Shown here: positions 1-11,593 of the stretch, piece by piece
How positions within the stretch are numbered: position 1 is the first letter of the stretch
Layout: every line of letters begins with the position of its first letter
DNA from: Rhabditophanes sp. KR3021
Lineage: Eukaryota; Nematoda; Chromadorea; Rhabditida; Alloionematidae
Reading direction: 5' to 3'
Assembly (NCBI GenBank): GCA_963281155.1
Contig: CAUJLY010000004.1
Coordinates: 62,001-126,000, forward strand
DNA: 64,000 nucleotides
The notes under the pieces: model-generated
Told to the model about the DNA's origin: nothing
Databases searched by the model: none
The model's input: only the letters and a program-made list of their open reading frames with translations
Made by a program: the position numbers and the translations under genes

Positions 1-2294
1 TAACGTTGTATTGCTGGACCGTATTTTAGCAAAACACGACAATTAGAAGACGACAACTTTCTAAAATAGTTATAAAGACGAATTAAACCTATTTACCTAC
101 CTTTGCATCTCCGAAATCATATAACATATTTATTAATTCCTTGCGTAAATCTAGTTTTAGCATCTTCTGTTCATGTGACGTTATCATCTTTGGCTCCAAC
201 AGAAAAGTTATAATGATTTATCTTCCATCTTTGTAAAAAATGAATAAAGTCTAAAATATATAGAAATGAAGTTAATTCAATTAAAGAAATCGTAGTTGAT
301 AAAAAAAGCGTGCAACCCCAAACCAACTAACTATAAAAATGTACACAAAACAGTTATACTTAAAAGTGGAGTAAAGACATAAGAGATAAAGAATATTTAA
401 CTACTTACATTACAAACGATTATTAAAATGCTTTAATGAAAAGTAATTTCAATATAAGTTTGCGTAAATGACCTACCATATGAGTGTAGAAACTATATCA
501 TAAAGTATGCATCCACAGGAGTGTTACAAACTATGCCATACAAACGTACAAATATACCATAAAAACAAACATACTTATTTCTTATGCATCCAATTGTATA
601 AATAATCAGCATAAAGTTAATGGTATGCACTTTTTTATATTTTCATTCGTTTTTTCATGGTCCTGACTTGCAAAATTACTTCAAATAATGATTGGGATGA
701 CCAAAAATGTAAAACACTCCAAACTTCTAAGTAAACCTTCTTTATCAGTAAAATGTTTTTAATTAGCTGATTCATTTGCCAACGGTGCAACAATTCACTA
801 CCTACAATTTTTGGATATAAATAAGCTTCAAAGACAAATAATAACCTTGGTTTTAATAATTTTGCAAAATACAATCAAAAGTGTTCGACATGACTTGTTG
901 AACAAGTTATTAACTCTGTTTTACATATTAGCTAGGTTAGATTTGACGATATCAGAAAGCCTTTGGTTAATCTTAATGTGGCTTCTTCATGAGCTTTGAA
1001 TGAAAATTGTAGAAATATGCTTGAATTATTTGCTGATTGTTCTTCTAACCCAATTTTTATCTCTTAATTCTTGAAGCAGTGTGCTTTCTACTTAAAGGGG
1101 AGCAATATCACAATTTAGAAAGACTAGCACCAAGAATCAATCGGTCAATAAAGGCAACAAATTTAGTAAGTAAAATGTGACACTTTTACTAAAGTGGTCA
1201 CATATTTATCGTCATCAATGATGCTATTCTTAAGTGAACCTTTAGATTAAACACTTTTGGAATAAAAATTAGAAAACCGAGAACTTACTTAATTTGCAAA
1301 ATAGACAAATTAAATGAATTAGTCATGTATTTGATGTTTAAAGATAGTTTATAACAAGCGTGATTACCCCACAATTTACTTATAAACCAAATATATTTGT
1401 TTGAAGCTTTTAGATATTGATACTTCCATTTAAAATTAACCGTTTCACAGTTAAGAACAGAAGTGTATATCTCTTGTAGCTTCCGATGATGGGGCTGAGT
1501 TTAGTTAAAGGTACGTTTATTCTTAATAAGATATAACAAAGAGTAGCCTGTTTATGTTTATAAAGCCACAGCTTATATAGGCCTTCGATTCAGTAGCTGC
1601 TTCTTCGCTCTTCTTGTTTCATTCTATTTATAACTCCGGAGATTGATGTAAGTAATGTTACATATACATATTACTTGCACTAGCCATCACACTTTGGCTT
1701 TTTTGCCAGAATAATATAGTTACACATTGTTGAAAGAATTGTGTGTTTATATTATTGATGTATTTACAAAATTGAACTTTTTTGTTGTGGTTGATTATAT
1801 GAAAATTATGTTCGAAGCTAAGTGAAATCAAAGAATACCTGTTACTTTAAAGCACAATAACCAACGAAACAACAGAAATCCATGAATCGATAAACGGAAC
1901 ATTTTTTCCTATAAATAGAATATATTACATGCAAATCGAAACTAAAATGTAGCTAAGATATACGAATTTTTAACATTCTTAGTGATACTTTTTAAAAACA
2001 TATTCAATATTGTAATTGATCTTTAGAATGTAATTTGCTGTAATATCAGAAAGGATGTTGTACATATTTAAATCAGTTTACAAATAATGATAAACTAAAA
2101 AGTTTGTCGTACTTTTTAAATATTTTACAATTGGAACCTTTAGTTTGTCAAACGTAGAGCAAAATCACCATCTCTTTGTGCATATAATAGTTTGACAAAT
2201 ATACACATTTATGTATTCAAATTTGGGTCATTTGTGCAAGACTTAAACATATTTTTATTGAGAACAACTAATCATCTTCTCTTTGCTATTTTAT
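1..2294. other. non-coding AT-rich stretch
   Basis: Only short AT-driven open frames without codon pattern, domains or splice structure are seen on either strand. A slightly less AT-rich patch around 1480-1660 does not resolve into a gene or a recognised RNA. Confidence 0.5.
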
Positions 2295-2858
2295 ATGCCT
2301 CCTAAATCTAAAAAGCCTGCTAAGATTACTTCTTCTAATCTATCTCAAAAGGAGAAATCATCTAATCCCTTCCTGCATCTGTTTGATGAAAATCCTGAGC
2401 AATATTTACCTTCTGCTGTAATTTCCTTTGAACAGTTTCTGCCTGACAAAGAAAGTCTCGACGAGATAAATTTGAATTTAGACAATGTCTATGGTGTCTG
2501 TGTTGTGCCAAACTTATTGGAAGTCGTAATGAAAATGCTGGAACGTCGTGAAAGATTTAAAGTGGAAATGAGAAAAAGAGTTAAGGACTTTGAGGTAGAC
2601 TATCTTATTAATTTGACTTTTAATTAGCTTCAAATAACTCCTGTGCGTGGTAACGCTTCATCTAAGATAAGAAATTTGATGGGTAAACTTCGCCTTCGCC
2701 TCAAATCTCCAATTAAACAAAAGATTCAATCAGAAGATGAGGATATGGAGGATCAAACTTGTGTTTGTGATTATATTTATCCACAAAATGTTTGTTTTGA
2801 TCAATTGTTATATACAAAATCAAATAAGAGCATTCATGCTGTGATGCAAATAACTTGA
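2295..2858 (+). CDS. small basic protein of unknown function, two exons
   Basis: Exons 2295-2594 and 2628-2858 join in phase 0 across a 33-nt GT..AG intron ending TTTTAATTAG and give 176 aa. The start is the ATG of MPPKSKKPAK; the open frame extends a little upstream only through a TTG. The N-terminus is lysine-rich. Next comes an acidic stretch (about 20-70), a charged helical segment with LERRERFKVEMRKR (about 85-98), and a basic region with GKLRLRLKSP (about 113-122). The basic composition and MPPK start suggest a nuclear or chromatin-associated protein. A Borealin-like chromosomal passenger subunit was considered, but I see no decisive motif. It lies about 700 nt before the histone cluster. 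The gene structure is reasonably secure; the function is unknown. Confidence 0.6.
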
Positions 2859-3579
2859 AACGCATAAACACTTTTATCACATTTGTTCTTCATTAATATG
2901 TACAATTGCGGTTTATTATTACCCTGTACATATTTAATATTGATGTTCTCAGTAACTAGATGTAGAATGGACTTATAAATATGGAAATTGTCATTAATGC
3001 TTAACTAACAATTAGGTTCCATTATATATTATTTTCATTAACAGGAATCGTTCTTAATGTGGTTTTAAAGTCTATTGAGCTATAATTAATTTACTTACTA
3101 GTTTATTCAGCTAATTTCATCCTTTTAAATATCTAACATAAAAAATGACTTTACTGCAATCAAAATATTTTAAATCGTATGCATATGTTTTGAAGCAGTT
3201 AAGAAAACATAATAATAGAACACCCATCAATAATATAAGTAGATGCCTGTTTTGATTTATCCTAACAAAGTTTAAAAATAACCCTGTTTGCTAAATCTAG
3301 ATGTTTTTTGAACAAATCATGCTTGAATATTATTACTCGTAAGTTATGAACTAATTTGATTAAATTAAAGAAGAGTTATAAGTTTACGTGACTATTTTTT
3401 AAATGAAACTAAATTTTGCTTCTTTGTTATTTACCTGTTTTAGCATACGCTTTATGTATATAAAATGTAAAGTTGAATGGCTGCATTGTCTTGCTAGTAC
3501 GTAAATTAGGATGTGATATTGTATCCAAGAAACATGTTTAGACTAAAAGAAACATTTTATTTAAAAAATAGATTTTGAT
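2859..3579. other. intergenic, nothing recognised
   Basis: AT-rich sequence between the small basic protein gene and the 3' end of H2B. No ORF or RNA gene is supported. Confidence 0.5.
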
Positions 3580-3595
3580 AGTCCTAAAGAGGACT
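3580..3595 (-). terminator. histone 3' stem-loop of H2B
   Basis: On the minus strand this reads AGTCCTCTTTAGGACT, a perfect 6-bp stem with loop CTTT. It lies 44 nt after the H2B stop and is identical to the H2A and H4 copies. This is the 3'-end processing signal of replication-dependent histone mRNAs. Confidence 0.9.
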
Positions 3596-3639
3596 GTTGG
3601 GAATGTATGAGATCAATTATGTCAGATTGTAAAGCCGAT

Positions 3640-4011
3640 TTACTTGGAGCTGGTGTACTTGGTGACAGCCTTTGTTCCTTCGGAGACAGCGTGCTTGGCC
3701 AACTCTCCTGGAAGAATAAGACGAACAGAAGTTTGAATTTCTCTGGATGAGATGGTGGACTTCTTGTTGTATTGGGCGAGTTTGGAAGCTTCTCCGGCGA
3801 TTCTTTCGAAGACATCATTCACGAATGAGTTCATGATTGACATGGCCTTTGAAGAGACTCCAGTGTCTGGATGGACTTGCTTCAATACACGGTAGATGTA
3901 AGTGGAGTAAGATTCCTTTCTGGTCTTCCTTCTCTTCTTCTCTCCTCCAACACGGACGGTCTTGGTAGCTTTGACGGCTTTCTTTCCTTTAGCAGCGGGC
4001 TTTGGTGGCAT
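3640..4011 (-). CDS. H2B: histone H2B
   Basis: Intronless 123-aa histone H2B, starting [11 protein letters not shown]. The upstream in-frame ATG at 4056 would add 15 residues that do not belong to H2B. The tail is lysine-rich. The histone fold includes [37 protein letters not shown] and the C-terminal [21 protein letters not shown]2B pairs with H2A in the nucleosome core. It is divergently transcribed from H2A with 325 nt between the two ATGs, so the promoters are probably shared. A minus-strand TATA box (GTATAAAAG, 4066-4074) and a 3' stem-loop mark it as a replication-dependent histone gene. Length and sequence are normal for animal H2B. Confidence 0.97.
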   Translation of the reverse strand: MPPKPAAKGKKAVKATKTVRVGGEKKRRKTRKESYSTYIYRVLKQVHPDTGVSSKAMSIMNSFVNDVFERIAGEASKLAQYNKKSTISSREIQTSVRLILPGELAKHAVSEGTKAVTKYTSSK

Positions 4012-4336
4012 GATTGAATAAATAAGTGTATAAATACAAGTGATATGGTTTAGCAAACGTGTTGTCTTTTATACAAAAAGTTGATGGTGATGGGTGGACC
4101 CTGCAACTTTCCCGCATTTACTGACCTAATACATCTGATTAGATAGACACACCACAGCGGAAGGAAAAAATGGTGGCGATGGGGGATCACTACTTCTTTC
4201 CCGCATTTACTGACCTTTCTATACACATACATCTGTTTAAAAAAGACAGCCCCACACCGCAAACAAAAAGTATAAAAGGCATAGTTTGCGTTCATTCAGT
4301 ATCGAGTTTAACTCATACTTTACATTTATTCAAATC
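4012..4336. promoter_or_regulatory. bidirectional H2B/H2A promoter with duplicated E2F-like element
   Basis: TATA boxes point both ways: minus-strand GTATAAAAG at 4066-4074 and plus-strand TATAAAAG at 4271-4278. A block beginning CTTTCCCGCATTTACTGACC occurs twice as a direct repeat (4107-4126 and 4196-4216). Each copy contains TTTCCCGC, which matches the E2F/DP consensus (4108-4115 and 4197-4204). E2F control would fit S-phase histone expression; that role is an inference from the motif. Confidence 0.7.
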
Positions 4337-4732
4337 ATGTCTGGCCGCGGAAAGGGAGGAAAAGCTAAGTCCACAGGAAAAGCCAAGTCGAGATCTAGCA
4401 GAGCTGGACTTCAATTCCCAGTTGGTCGTCTTCATCGTATGCTCAGAAAAGGAAACTACGCCGAGAGAGTTGGTGCCGGAGCTCCAGTTTACCTCGCCGC
4501 CGTTCTCGAGTACTTGGCTGCTGAAGTCCTTGAATTGGCCGGTAACGCTGCCCGTGATAACAAGAAGTCCAGAATCAACCCCAGACATCTTCAATTGGCC
4601 ATCAGAAATGACGAAGAGTTGAACAAACTCTTATCCGGAGTCACCATTGCTCAAGGTGGAGTTCTTCCAAACATCCAATCTGGACTTGTTCCAAAGAAAG
4701 GAGCCGAAACCGCTGCTTCAACTGCCGAATAA
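4337..4732 (+). CDS. H2A: histone H2A
   Basis: Intronless 131-aa canonical H2A starting [17 protein letters not shown], at the only ATG giving a proper H2A N-terminus. The fold contains [39 protein letters not shown] and the acidic-patch region [10 protein letters not shown]. The C-terminus is short ([14 protein letters not shown]). It lacks an SQ[ED] phosphorylation motif, so it is not an H2A.X, and it lacks H2A.Z features. It lies downstream of a TATA box (4271) and is followed by the histone stem-loop at 4769-4784. It is divergent from H2B. Confidence 0.97.
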   Translation: MSGRGKGGKAKSTGKAKSRSSRAGLQFPVGRLHRMLRKGNYAERVGAGAPVYLAAVLEYLAAEVLELAGNAARDNKKSRINPRHLQLAIRNDEELNKLLSGVTIAQGGVLPNIQSGLVPKKGAETAASTAE

Positions 4733-4768
4733 ATTATTTGACTAATTTAAACATTCTACATTCCCAAC

Positions 4769-4784
4769 AGTCCTCTTTAGGACT
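4769..4784 (+). terminator. histone 3' stem-loop of H2A
   Basis: AGTCCTCTTTAGGACT, a 6-bp stem with a 4-nt loop, lies 37 nt after the H2A stop. Confidence 0.92.
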
Positions 4785-5109
4785 ATCAATTTACTTTCTT
4801 TGATCTCGTATTAAATTATCATTTGCTTGAACGTAATAAATTGTTGACATCATCATTTATATTTTTAAACATATTTAACTAGATATTGCCAGGCAAGTAG
4901 TGCTATGTGTGTACTTTTGTGTAAAAGTAAATTCTTTGGCGCGTAAAGCATCTACTTCCGCAACGCACAAACATTTTTAGTATTTTACCATTAAATGTGT
5001 AGGCATTCCAAATGTGATTAGAATCAAAGAGGCACAATTGATAAAGAGAATGTATTTATTATGAAGGCATAACGTCAAAAGAAAGAATAATTAAAGTAAG
5101 AACATTGAT
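4785..5109. other. spacer between histone pairs
   Basis: AT-rich spacer separating the H2B/H2A pair from the H3/H4 pair. No linker histone H1 or other gene is seen. Confidence 0.6.
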
Positions 5110-5125
5110 AGCCCTAAAGAGGGCT
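5110..5125 (-). terminator. histone 3' stem-loop of H3
   Basis: The minus strand reads AGCCCTCTTTAGGGCT. The second stem pair differs from the other three copies, but both sides changed together, so pairing is kept. It lies 48 nt past the H3 stop. Confidence 0.9.
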
Positions 5126-5173
5126 GATGGGATAAAAGTGTGGTTTATTGTACAAGCATAAGAATGACAGGAA

Positions 5174-6155
<982 letters not shown>

Positions 6156-6193
6156 TTTAATTAACACACAAATACACATTACAAATTCCCAAC

Positions 6194-6209
6194 AGTCCTC
6201 TTTAGGACT
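6194..6209 (+). terminator. histone 3' stem-loop of H4
   Basis: AGTCCTCTTTAGGACT, identical to the H2A and H2B copies. Confidence 0.92.
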
Positions 6210-6438
6210 ATCAATTACTCTTTTTTATTATAAATATTGTTAAATAAATGATCTCTCATACATTTTCTTTTATCACTAACTTTATCTGCAATTGCATATG
6301 ACGCTAAAATATATAGCAAGATGGTTGACTGCATGCATATTCAGTAATATAATATCACAGATTCTTTTGAAAAGGATTAATTTGATAGTAAATTATTGTA
6401 AGATGTATTACAAATGTGTTATTGTTTGGTTGTTTTTT

Positions 6439-6530
6439 AGAGACCTTTTAAAGTCTCCTTCCAAAATTTGCTAACAGAATTCATGTAGAATCCTGAACGC
6501 ATACTAACCTCAAACTGGGTTTTTTAAACC
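6439..6530 (-). ncRNA. spliced-leader RNA gene, copy 1
   Basis: The minus strand reads as a 92-nt SL RNA. The 22-nt leader (6509-6530) starts GGTTTAAAAAACCC and ends AGTTTGAG, followed by the splice donor GTTAGT. After it come stem CAGGATTC/GAATTCTG with loop TACAT, the Sm-binding site AAATTTTGG, and a terminal hairpin GAGACTT-TAAA-AGGTCTC. The leader differs from canonical nematode SL1 at four of 22 positions (8, 9, 11 and 14). The RNA is expected to act as an Sm snRNP that donates its leader to pre-mRNAs by trans-splicing. Confidence 0.93.
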
Positions 6531-6600
6531 GTCTTAGTCTCTTTTTGTTCGTCTTTTATATGATCTAGTGTGATCATCGGAAGTGGAACTTTGCAGTGAG
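6531..6600 (-). promoter_or_regulatory. SL RNA promoter, copy 1
   Basis: Minus-strand TATAAAAG (6553-6560) lies about 23 nt before the leader. A PSE-like block containing CACTTCCGATGA lies about 45-55 nt upstream, with GCAAAGT just beyond. Confidence 0.65.
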
Positions 6601-6678
6601 TAGTTGAATAATTTACTTTTAAAAGGGATTTCCATTGTAAAAGGCGACAATTATTTACTCTTTTTAAATATTCTTATT

Positions 6679-6770
6679 AGAGACCTTTGCAAGTCTCATT
6701 CCAAAATTTGCTAACAGAATTCATGTAGAATCCTGAACGCATACTAACCTCAAACTGGGTTTTTTAAACC
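6679..6770 (-). ncRNA. spliced-leader RNA gene, copy 2
   Basis: 92-nt gene with the identical 22-nt leader at 6749-6770, the same donor, the stem CAGGATTC/GAATTCTG and the Sm site AAATTTTGG. The terminal hairpin is GAGACTT-GCAA-AGGTCTC, a 7-bp stem capped by a GNRA tetraloop. Confidence 0.93.
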
Positions 6771-6840
6771 GTCTTAGTCTCTTTTTGTTCGTCTTTTATA
6801 TGCTCTAGTGTGATCATCGGAAGTGGAACTTTGCAGTGAG
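6771..6840 (-). promoter_or_regulatory. SL RNA promoter, copy 2
   Basis: Same layout as copy 1: TATAAAAG at 6793-6800 and a PSE-like ACTTCCGATGA block around 6814-6825. Confidence 0.65.
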
Positions 6841-6918
6841 TAGTTAAATAATTTACTTTTAAAAGGGATTTCTATTGTAAAAGGCGACAATTATTTACTC
6901 TTTTTAAATATTCTTATT

Positions 6919-7010
6919 AGAGACCTTTGCAAGTCTCATTCCAAAATTTGCTAACAGAATTCTTATAGAATCCTGAACGCATACTAACCTCAAACTGGGT
7001 TTTTTAAACC
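6919..7010 (-). ncRNA. spliced-leader RNA gene, copy 3
   Basis: 92-nt gene, leader at 6989-7010. The middle stem is unchanged but its loop is TATAA instead of TACAT. Sm site and GCAA-capped hairpin are as in copy 2. Confidence 0.93.
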
Positions 7011-7080
7011 GTCTTAGTCTCATTTTACCAGCCTTTTATACACACATATTTGACAATCGGAAGTAGGACTTTGCGCTGGG
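7011..7080 (-). promoter_or_regulatory. SL RNA promoter, copy 3
   Basis: TATAAAAG at 7033-7040 and the PSE-like block CCTACTTCCGATTGTC around 7052-7067. The spacer otherwise differs from copies 1-2, so these blocks stand out as conserved. Confidence 0.65.
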
Positions 7081-7164
7081 TAGTAGAATAATCAATATAT
7101 TTATGTAAATGAAATATTCTTTTATATAAAAGCAAATCACTTCTTATTTTTTTTATACTTTATT

Positions 7165-7256
7165 AGAGACCTTTGCAAGTCTCCTTCCAAAATTTGCTAA
7201 CAGAATTCGTGTAGAATCCTGAACGCATACTAACCTCAAACTGGGTTTTTTAAACC
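7165..7256 (-). ncRNA. spliced-leader RNA gene, copy 4
   Basis: 92-nt gene, leader at 7235-7256, with the same donor, Sm site and GCAA-capped terminal hairpin. The middle loop is TACAC. Confidence 0.92.
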
Positions 7257-7330
7257 GTCTTAGTCCCCTTTTACCAGCCTTTTATACACACAGATGGGAA
7301 AAACGGAAGTAGGCCTTTACGCTGGGTAGC
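7257..7330 (-). promoter_or_regulatory. SL RNA promoter, copy 4
   Basis: TATAAAAG at 7279-7286 and a PSE-like CCTACTTCCGTTTT block at about 7300-7313, at the same spacing as the other copies. Confidence 0.6.
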
Positions 7331-8281
7331 TGAATAATGCATATATACATTTATATATGTCGTGACTCAATCATCTACTCATCTATCTTTGACGAAAGTA
7401 CATGACTACATCTCGTGTCATCGGATATCGAGATATATGCATGATTTTAAATATTGTCTTGATTGGCATAATTTGATATAATATATTCAAATACATGTTT
7501 GTATGAAACATACATAAATATATACATCCCTAATAATTTTGGAATACAATTATTTTCACACTAAGAAAAATTGGACATAATTTAGAATATATGAATATAC
7601 TTTAAACTTTATTATTTTGTCAATCACATGTAATTGAAATACGACAATACATTTTAAACATCCGTTTATTTCAATAGAAGGAACATATATAAATTAATAA
7701 GACAAATGTATTCCACCAAAAAGCTTTTTTAAATGTAAATAGAAACTTAGTTTAATTATTAATTATTAGAATTTGTAAGTACATCATTTAGATAGAATGT
7801 GGTTGCTTCCTAAAATTTAATCGTACTTCTTTTTCACCGTGATTTTATATTCAAAGGGATAACCTTTGAGTTTCAAACAAAGCGGAAGTTATAGCAAACC
7901 ATAATTAAAATTAATAAACATAATGTAATACATTTGTTATCATTAAAATTTAAAACATTTCGCGGACTTTATTTAACGTATCAAAACTTTGTTTAGGTTG
8001 ATTTTTGAGACTATAATCAAAGCACTCCTTAAGAGACAAATTTTATATCACTCTATCTTACTTCTTTTAATTACATATACTTTCTCAACTAACAAATTAT
8101 TTTATTCTTTAAAACCAATTATTTATTCCAAAAGGATGTCCATTACAATTTATTATAATTTAAATGTATCCGCCATTTCAAAAATTAAATGCGGAATATT
8201 TCCTCTCTAAACTTTTTTTTAATATTTACATATTACTTTTCCAAGTTTTAGTCATTTTTTAAAATTATAGTGTTCCTTAAA
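7331..8281. other. intergenic, nothing recognised
   Basis: AT-rich. An open frame at 7989-8210 has no ATG or recognisable domain and is probably chance. Confidence 0.45.
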
Positions 8282-9386
8282 ATGAATGTCTCTAACAACA
8301 TTGAAGATCTGATTATTCAAATTACAAAAAATAGTTCATACGAGTTACGTATGAAATATATCATTATTTACAATGATACAGCTGCCACAATCATCGGGTT
8401 TTTAGCAAATTTGATACTAATGTTCATTTTAACAAAAATTAGAAATAAAGAATTTAGTGTTTATAAAAAAATTCTAACATATACGACTCTTACCGATTTA
8501 TTATTCTCAACGACTTCTGTTTTTACATCTATAAGAATTGAACCTGGTGAACATTGGATCGTAGTCTGGATTGCTGGACTTGTTCTTTACTTACCATTTA
8601 ACCTTATTCAGCTAATAACATTAATTCATATATGTCTATTTACTTTGACTTTCTCAAACAATATCTTAGTCTTTTTATTCCGTTACTATTTAATACAAAA
8701 GTAAGTTTACTAAGTAATTTCTATGTATGCTTTATTTTAGAAATTACAAAATGACTAGCCAAAGTTACTTCATCCACATTATTGCCGTATTAATTTGGAA
8801 TATTGGCGGATGTATTTTATGGAATAATGCATTAGTACGTTTATGATATCTTGTGACATCTGATTAATTTTGTCCAATTAAGGGAAATGAGTCTATATTC
8901 TTTGATAAATTAAAAACCCCACACTATATAATTCACCCTTTATCCATGCACGGACTACTTCTCTGGACATATGTAATTTTGACAACCATAATCACGTTTT
9001 CAATTGTTTCATTTACATTTGTGGCAATTTCTCGCAATCTTAAAATAAAAGAACATGTTATGTCGGAAAGATCTAGAAAGTTACAGATTCAATTAAATGG
9101 AGCAATGATGTTTCATTTTTTTTCAAATTTCTTTTTTTACATCATACCAATAGTAGTAATACTAGTTACTACCATTTTCAAAAAAAGAATCAATGGATTT
9201 GTTGGAATTTGTTTTTTGCTATTTGAATGGGTCCCAACCTTAAACGCCTTCATATGTTTATTTTTTGTTGGGCCTTGTACTAGCCAATTATTTGCTTATT
9301 TTAAAAAACCAACATTTACTGTCCGTTATCAGAATGGAATCATGAAAAACAATCAAGAAAATATGAGTATTTTATATTTAAATTAA
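8282..9386 (+). CDS. candidate chemoreceptor, Str-superfamily-like (group A, copy 1)
   Basis: Exons 8282-8700, 8741-8834 and 8883-9386 (introns 40 and 48 nt, both GT..AG) give 338 aa. About seven hydrophobic segments are visible: TM1 at about 33-55 (TAATIIGFLANLILMFIL), TM2 in the TDLLFS region, TM3 ending FLFRYYLIQ, and the last ending in WVPTLNAFICLFFVGPC. The pattern YKKIL..TTLTDL near TM2, the RY motif after TM3 and the NxxxxxFxGPC tail fit the nematode Str superfamily (str/srd/srh/sri). Such receptors are G-protein-coupled and usually act in the cilia of sensory neurons. The first intron falls at the same site and phase as in the paralogue at 19081. I start at the ATG giving MNVSNNIED. 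Confidence 0.8.
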
Positions 9387-10569
9387 ATATTATGCGAAAA
9401 CATATACATGGGTAATGGTAGTTACTTTTAAAAGAACTTTCTTTCATCATATTCAAACATCAGCTCAAACTAAATATAATTGTTTGGCCAATAAGGGTTT
9501 GATCTAGAAGCCTCGAACAAAATACAACAATACACTATTCAGCATGAATGATATATTGACTGCTTAGAACATAGCTGCTGCATTGTAAAGCGACACAGAA
9601 GTCATTTTGTTTAATGCTATTTAAGTTACAAATTGTAACAACTTATTTCATAATTATAAACCTTATGATTAAGAAAATATTATCATTTTATTTGACAAGA
9701 AATATATCGTAAAACATCGCCAACTTATAACTGATATTGAATAGCAAATCGTCTTTATTTTAATCACACAAATAGATAAACAATGACTTCGGTTAGCACA
9801 ACTTCTCGTCAAACACGCAATAATTATCCATGACTTAAACTTTTAAACATAGCCTATCTTTTGGTAAAGCAGTAGTAATGATGCAGTTTCAAATGATAAT
9901 AAAGTATTGCTTTATCTTATGATTTAATACATTAATTTTTCAAACTGTTTAATGAAATAAAGTTTGTTTGATAAAAAAATTCACAAACTACAAAATTACC
10001 AAACTTTTATCAATCATTTGTTTAGCGCACAATTAAGCATCAAATTACTGTATTTATTTATCATAACATCATTATTATCATTTTGATCTGTCGTATTGTG
10101 GCTCATCTGTTTTCATTTACTAGCATCATATTATTTTTAGTGTTTAGTACTGCCTAAGGAAGACTATTAACTGTGTTACTTAACACATATCCTTGGGTAT
10201 GGAGTGAAGCTAGAGCAGTAAGATAGTCATAATTTTTATATTGTACTAAGTACTTTATAGTTTAATTGTGTGTGGTTTTGTCTGTAAGGCAGTGTTGTTA
10301 TTGTTAATTTAAAGTTTAAGGAATGACTTGTGTCCTTGTCTTATTCTGCCTGTGCTCCATTTTGACTTGAGTGATTCACTAAATAGCAAATAAATTTTAC
10401 TGAATGGCATCTTTTTATAAACTTTTTCTTTACAATACAAAAAATGCCTCTATCTATACATCCTTTATTGGAGTAAAATAATTATTTAAGAATTTTCTTA
10501 TAATCATTTGCATGTCATTATTGTGTTTAATAGTTGTAGCAAATGTATCTGGTTGTTTGAATTTGGAAC
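9387..10569. other. intergenic, nothing recognised
   Basis: AT-rich, about 1.2 kb. A short imperfect inverted repeat (CCTAAGGA/TCCTTGGG, about 10153-10197) is the only structure seen. It does not fold like a microRNA precursor. Confidence 0.45.
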
Positions 10570-11593
10570 TCAAATTGACCTAGTACTCTTTTTAAATGGT
10601 GCAGGAATGACTGAAATCAATTTAACTTTAAAATGTTCAATACCAAAGATAGCATATATGCTAATTACGGGTGAAATCATATAATAAATAATTGGTCCAC
10701 TAATAGAAATAGCTCCGGCCCATCTTTCAACTTCATTATTAATGTTGAATAAAGCACCAAAAACATTAAATATAATGAAACTTGAAATTATTGGAGTGAA
10801 ACCAACCAAAATAGGTATGACGTAAATATACGCCATTTTCATTAAAGCTTGTTCGATTTTCTGAGCTGTATCAAAACGAGCTTCACTCTTTGATTTTAAT
10901 AAAACCTTTCTTATTGGTATAAAGTTTACAAAATGACCATAAATTAACAATGATATATATATTAATAGCAACACATATGCCACAAACATAAATACAGAAT
11001 TTAATTTGGTATTGTACATAAAAATAGAATATTTCGAATTATCCAAAAATGTCTGAAAACTAGAATCCTAAATTAATCAAAACTAAAAAGTATTAACCTT
11101 AAAAATAACTAACATTTCCATAAATTAATTGAATTTCGTGAAACGGCACAATAAATAAATGTGTAATACACAACACACATACTGGTATTACTCCATGAAC
11201 AAATGTAAACAAGCATTTATGCTCTACCGACAAATATCCTGCCTTTCTTTTAGTAACAAAAACATTTTTCATAGCAAAGTAAGGCAACCCAACAACACAA
11301 TAATTAACATTAATTGATAATAACCAAAAAATTACTAAAAAGTTGCACAAATAAACCCCACCTAGTTGGTGACAAAAACCACTGGAAATGATGATCATGT
11401 TTCGAAAAGTTAATCTAATTGTTAATAATAGACCACCAATAAATGCATATACAGCATCTCCAAACCTTGCCATCACCAAATATCTATATAAAAGTTCATC
11501 TTTTCTACTAGACTTAAATATTAATAAATATAAAGCAGATAAATTCAAAAAAATAGCTATTGAACTTGTTATAATTATAAATTTATCGTACAT
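10570..11593 (-). CDS. candidate chemoreceptor, Str-superfamily-like (group B, copy 1)
   Basis: Exons 11593-11114 and 11052-10570 joined in phase 0 give 320 aa. The 61-nt intron runs from GTTAGT to TTTTCAG. The alternative donor 17 nt downstream would leave an in-frame TAA in the exon. Seven hydrophobic segments are visible. The N-terminal part shows the NLSALYLLIFKS... TM1 pattern, and the region after the junction carries a charged loop (RKVLLKSKSEARFDTAQKIE) before TM6. The layout and intron position match the group B paralogues at 12314, 29154 and 30789. Probably an orphan sensory GPCR. Confidence 0.78.

Larger units (their letters stand above)
6439..7256 (-). repeat. tandem array of four SL RNA gene units
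   Basis: Units 1-3 repeat at exactly 240 nt and unit 4 at about 246 nt. Genes plus spacer of units 1 and 2 are almost identical. The spacers of units 3 and 4 have diverged, although the promoter blocks remain. No 5S rRNA gene is interleaved, unlike the SL1/5S arrays of Caenorhabditis. Confidence 0.9.

Noticed and set aside
635..999. Overlapping 62-79 codon frames on both strands
   Set aside because: No domain, splice sites or coding composition; consistent with chance frames in AT-rich DNA.
4170..4622. 150-codon plus-strand frame overlapping H2A
   Set aside because: Shadow frame of the histone H2A gene.
6439..7256. 5S rRNA genes interleaved with SL RNA genes, as in some nematodes
   Set aside because: Searched the spacers for 5S motifs by eye and found none.
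7989..8210. 73-codon plus-strand frame
   Set aside because: Begins at TTG, no ATG before mid-frame, composition reflects AT bias only.
10150..10200. Inverted repeat CCTAAGGA/TCCTTGGG considered as a microRNA hairpin
   Set aside because: The arms leave an 11-nt one-sided bulge and a very small inner loop, unlike a microRNA precursor.
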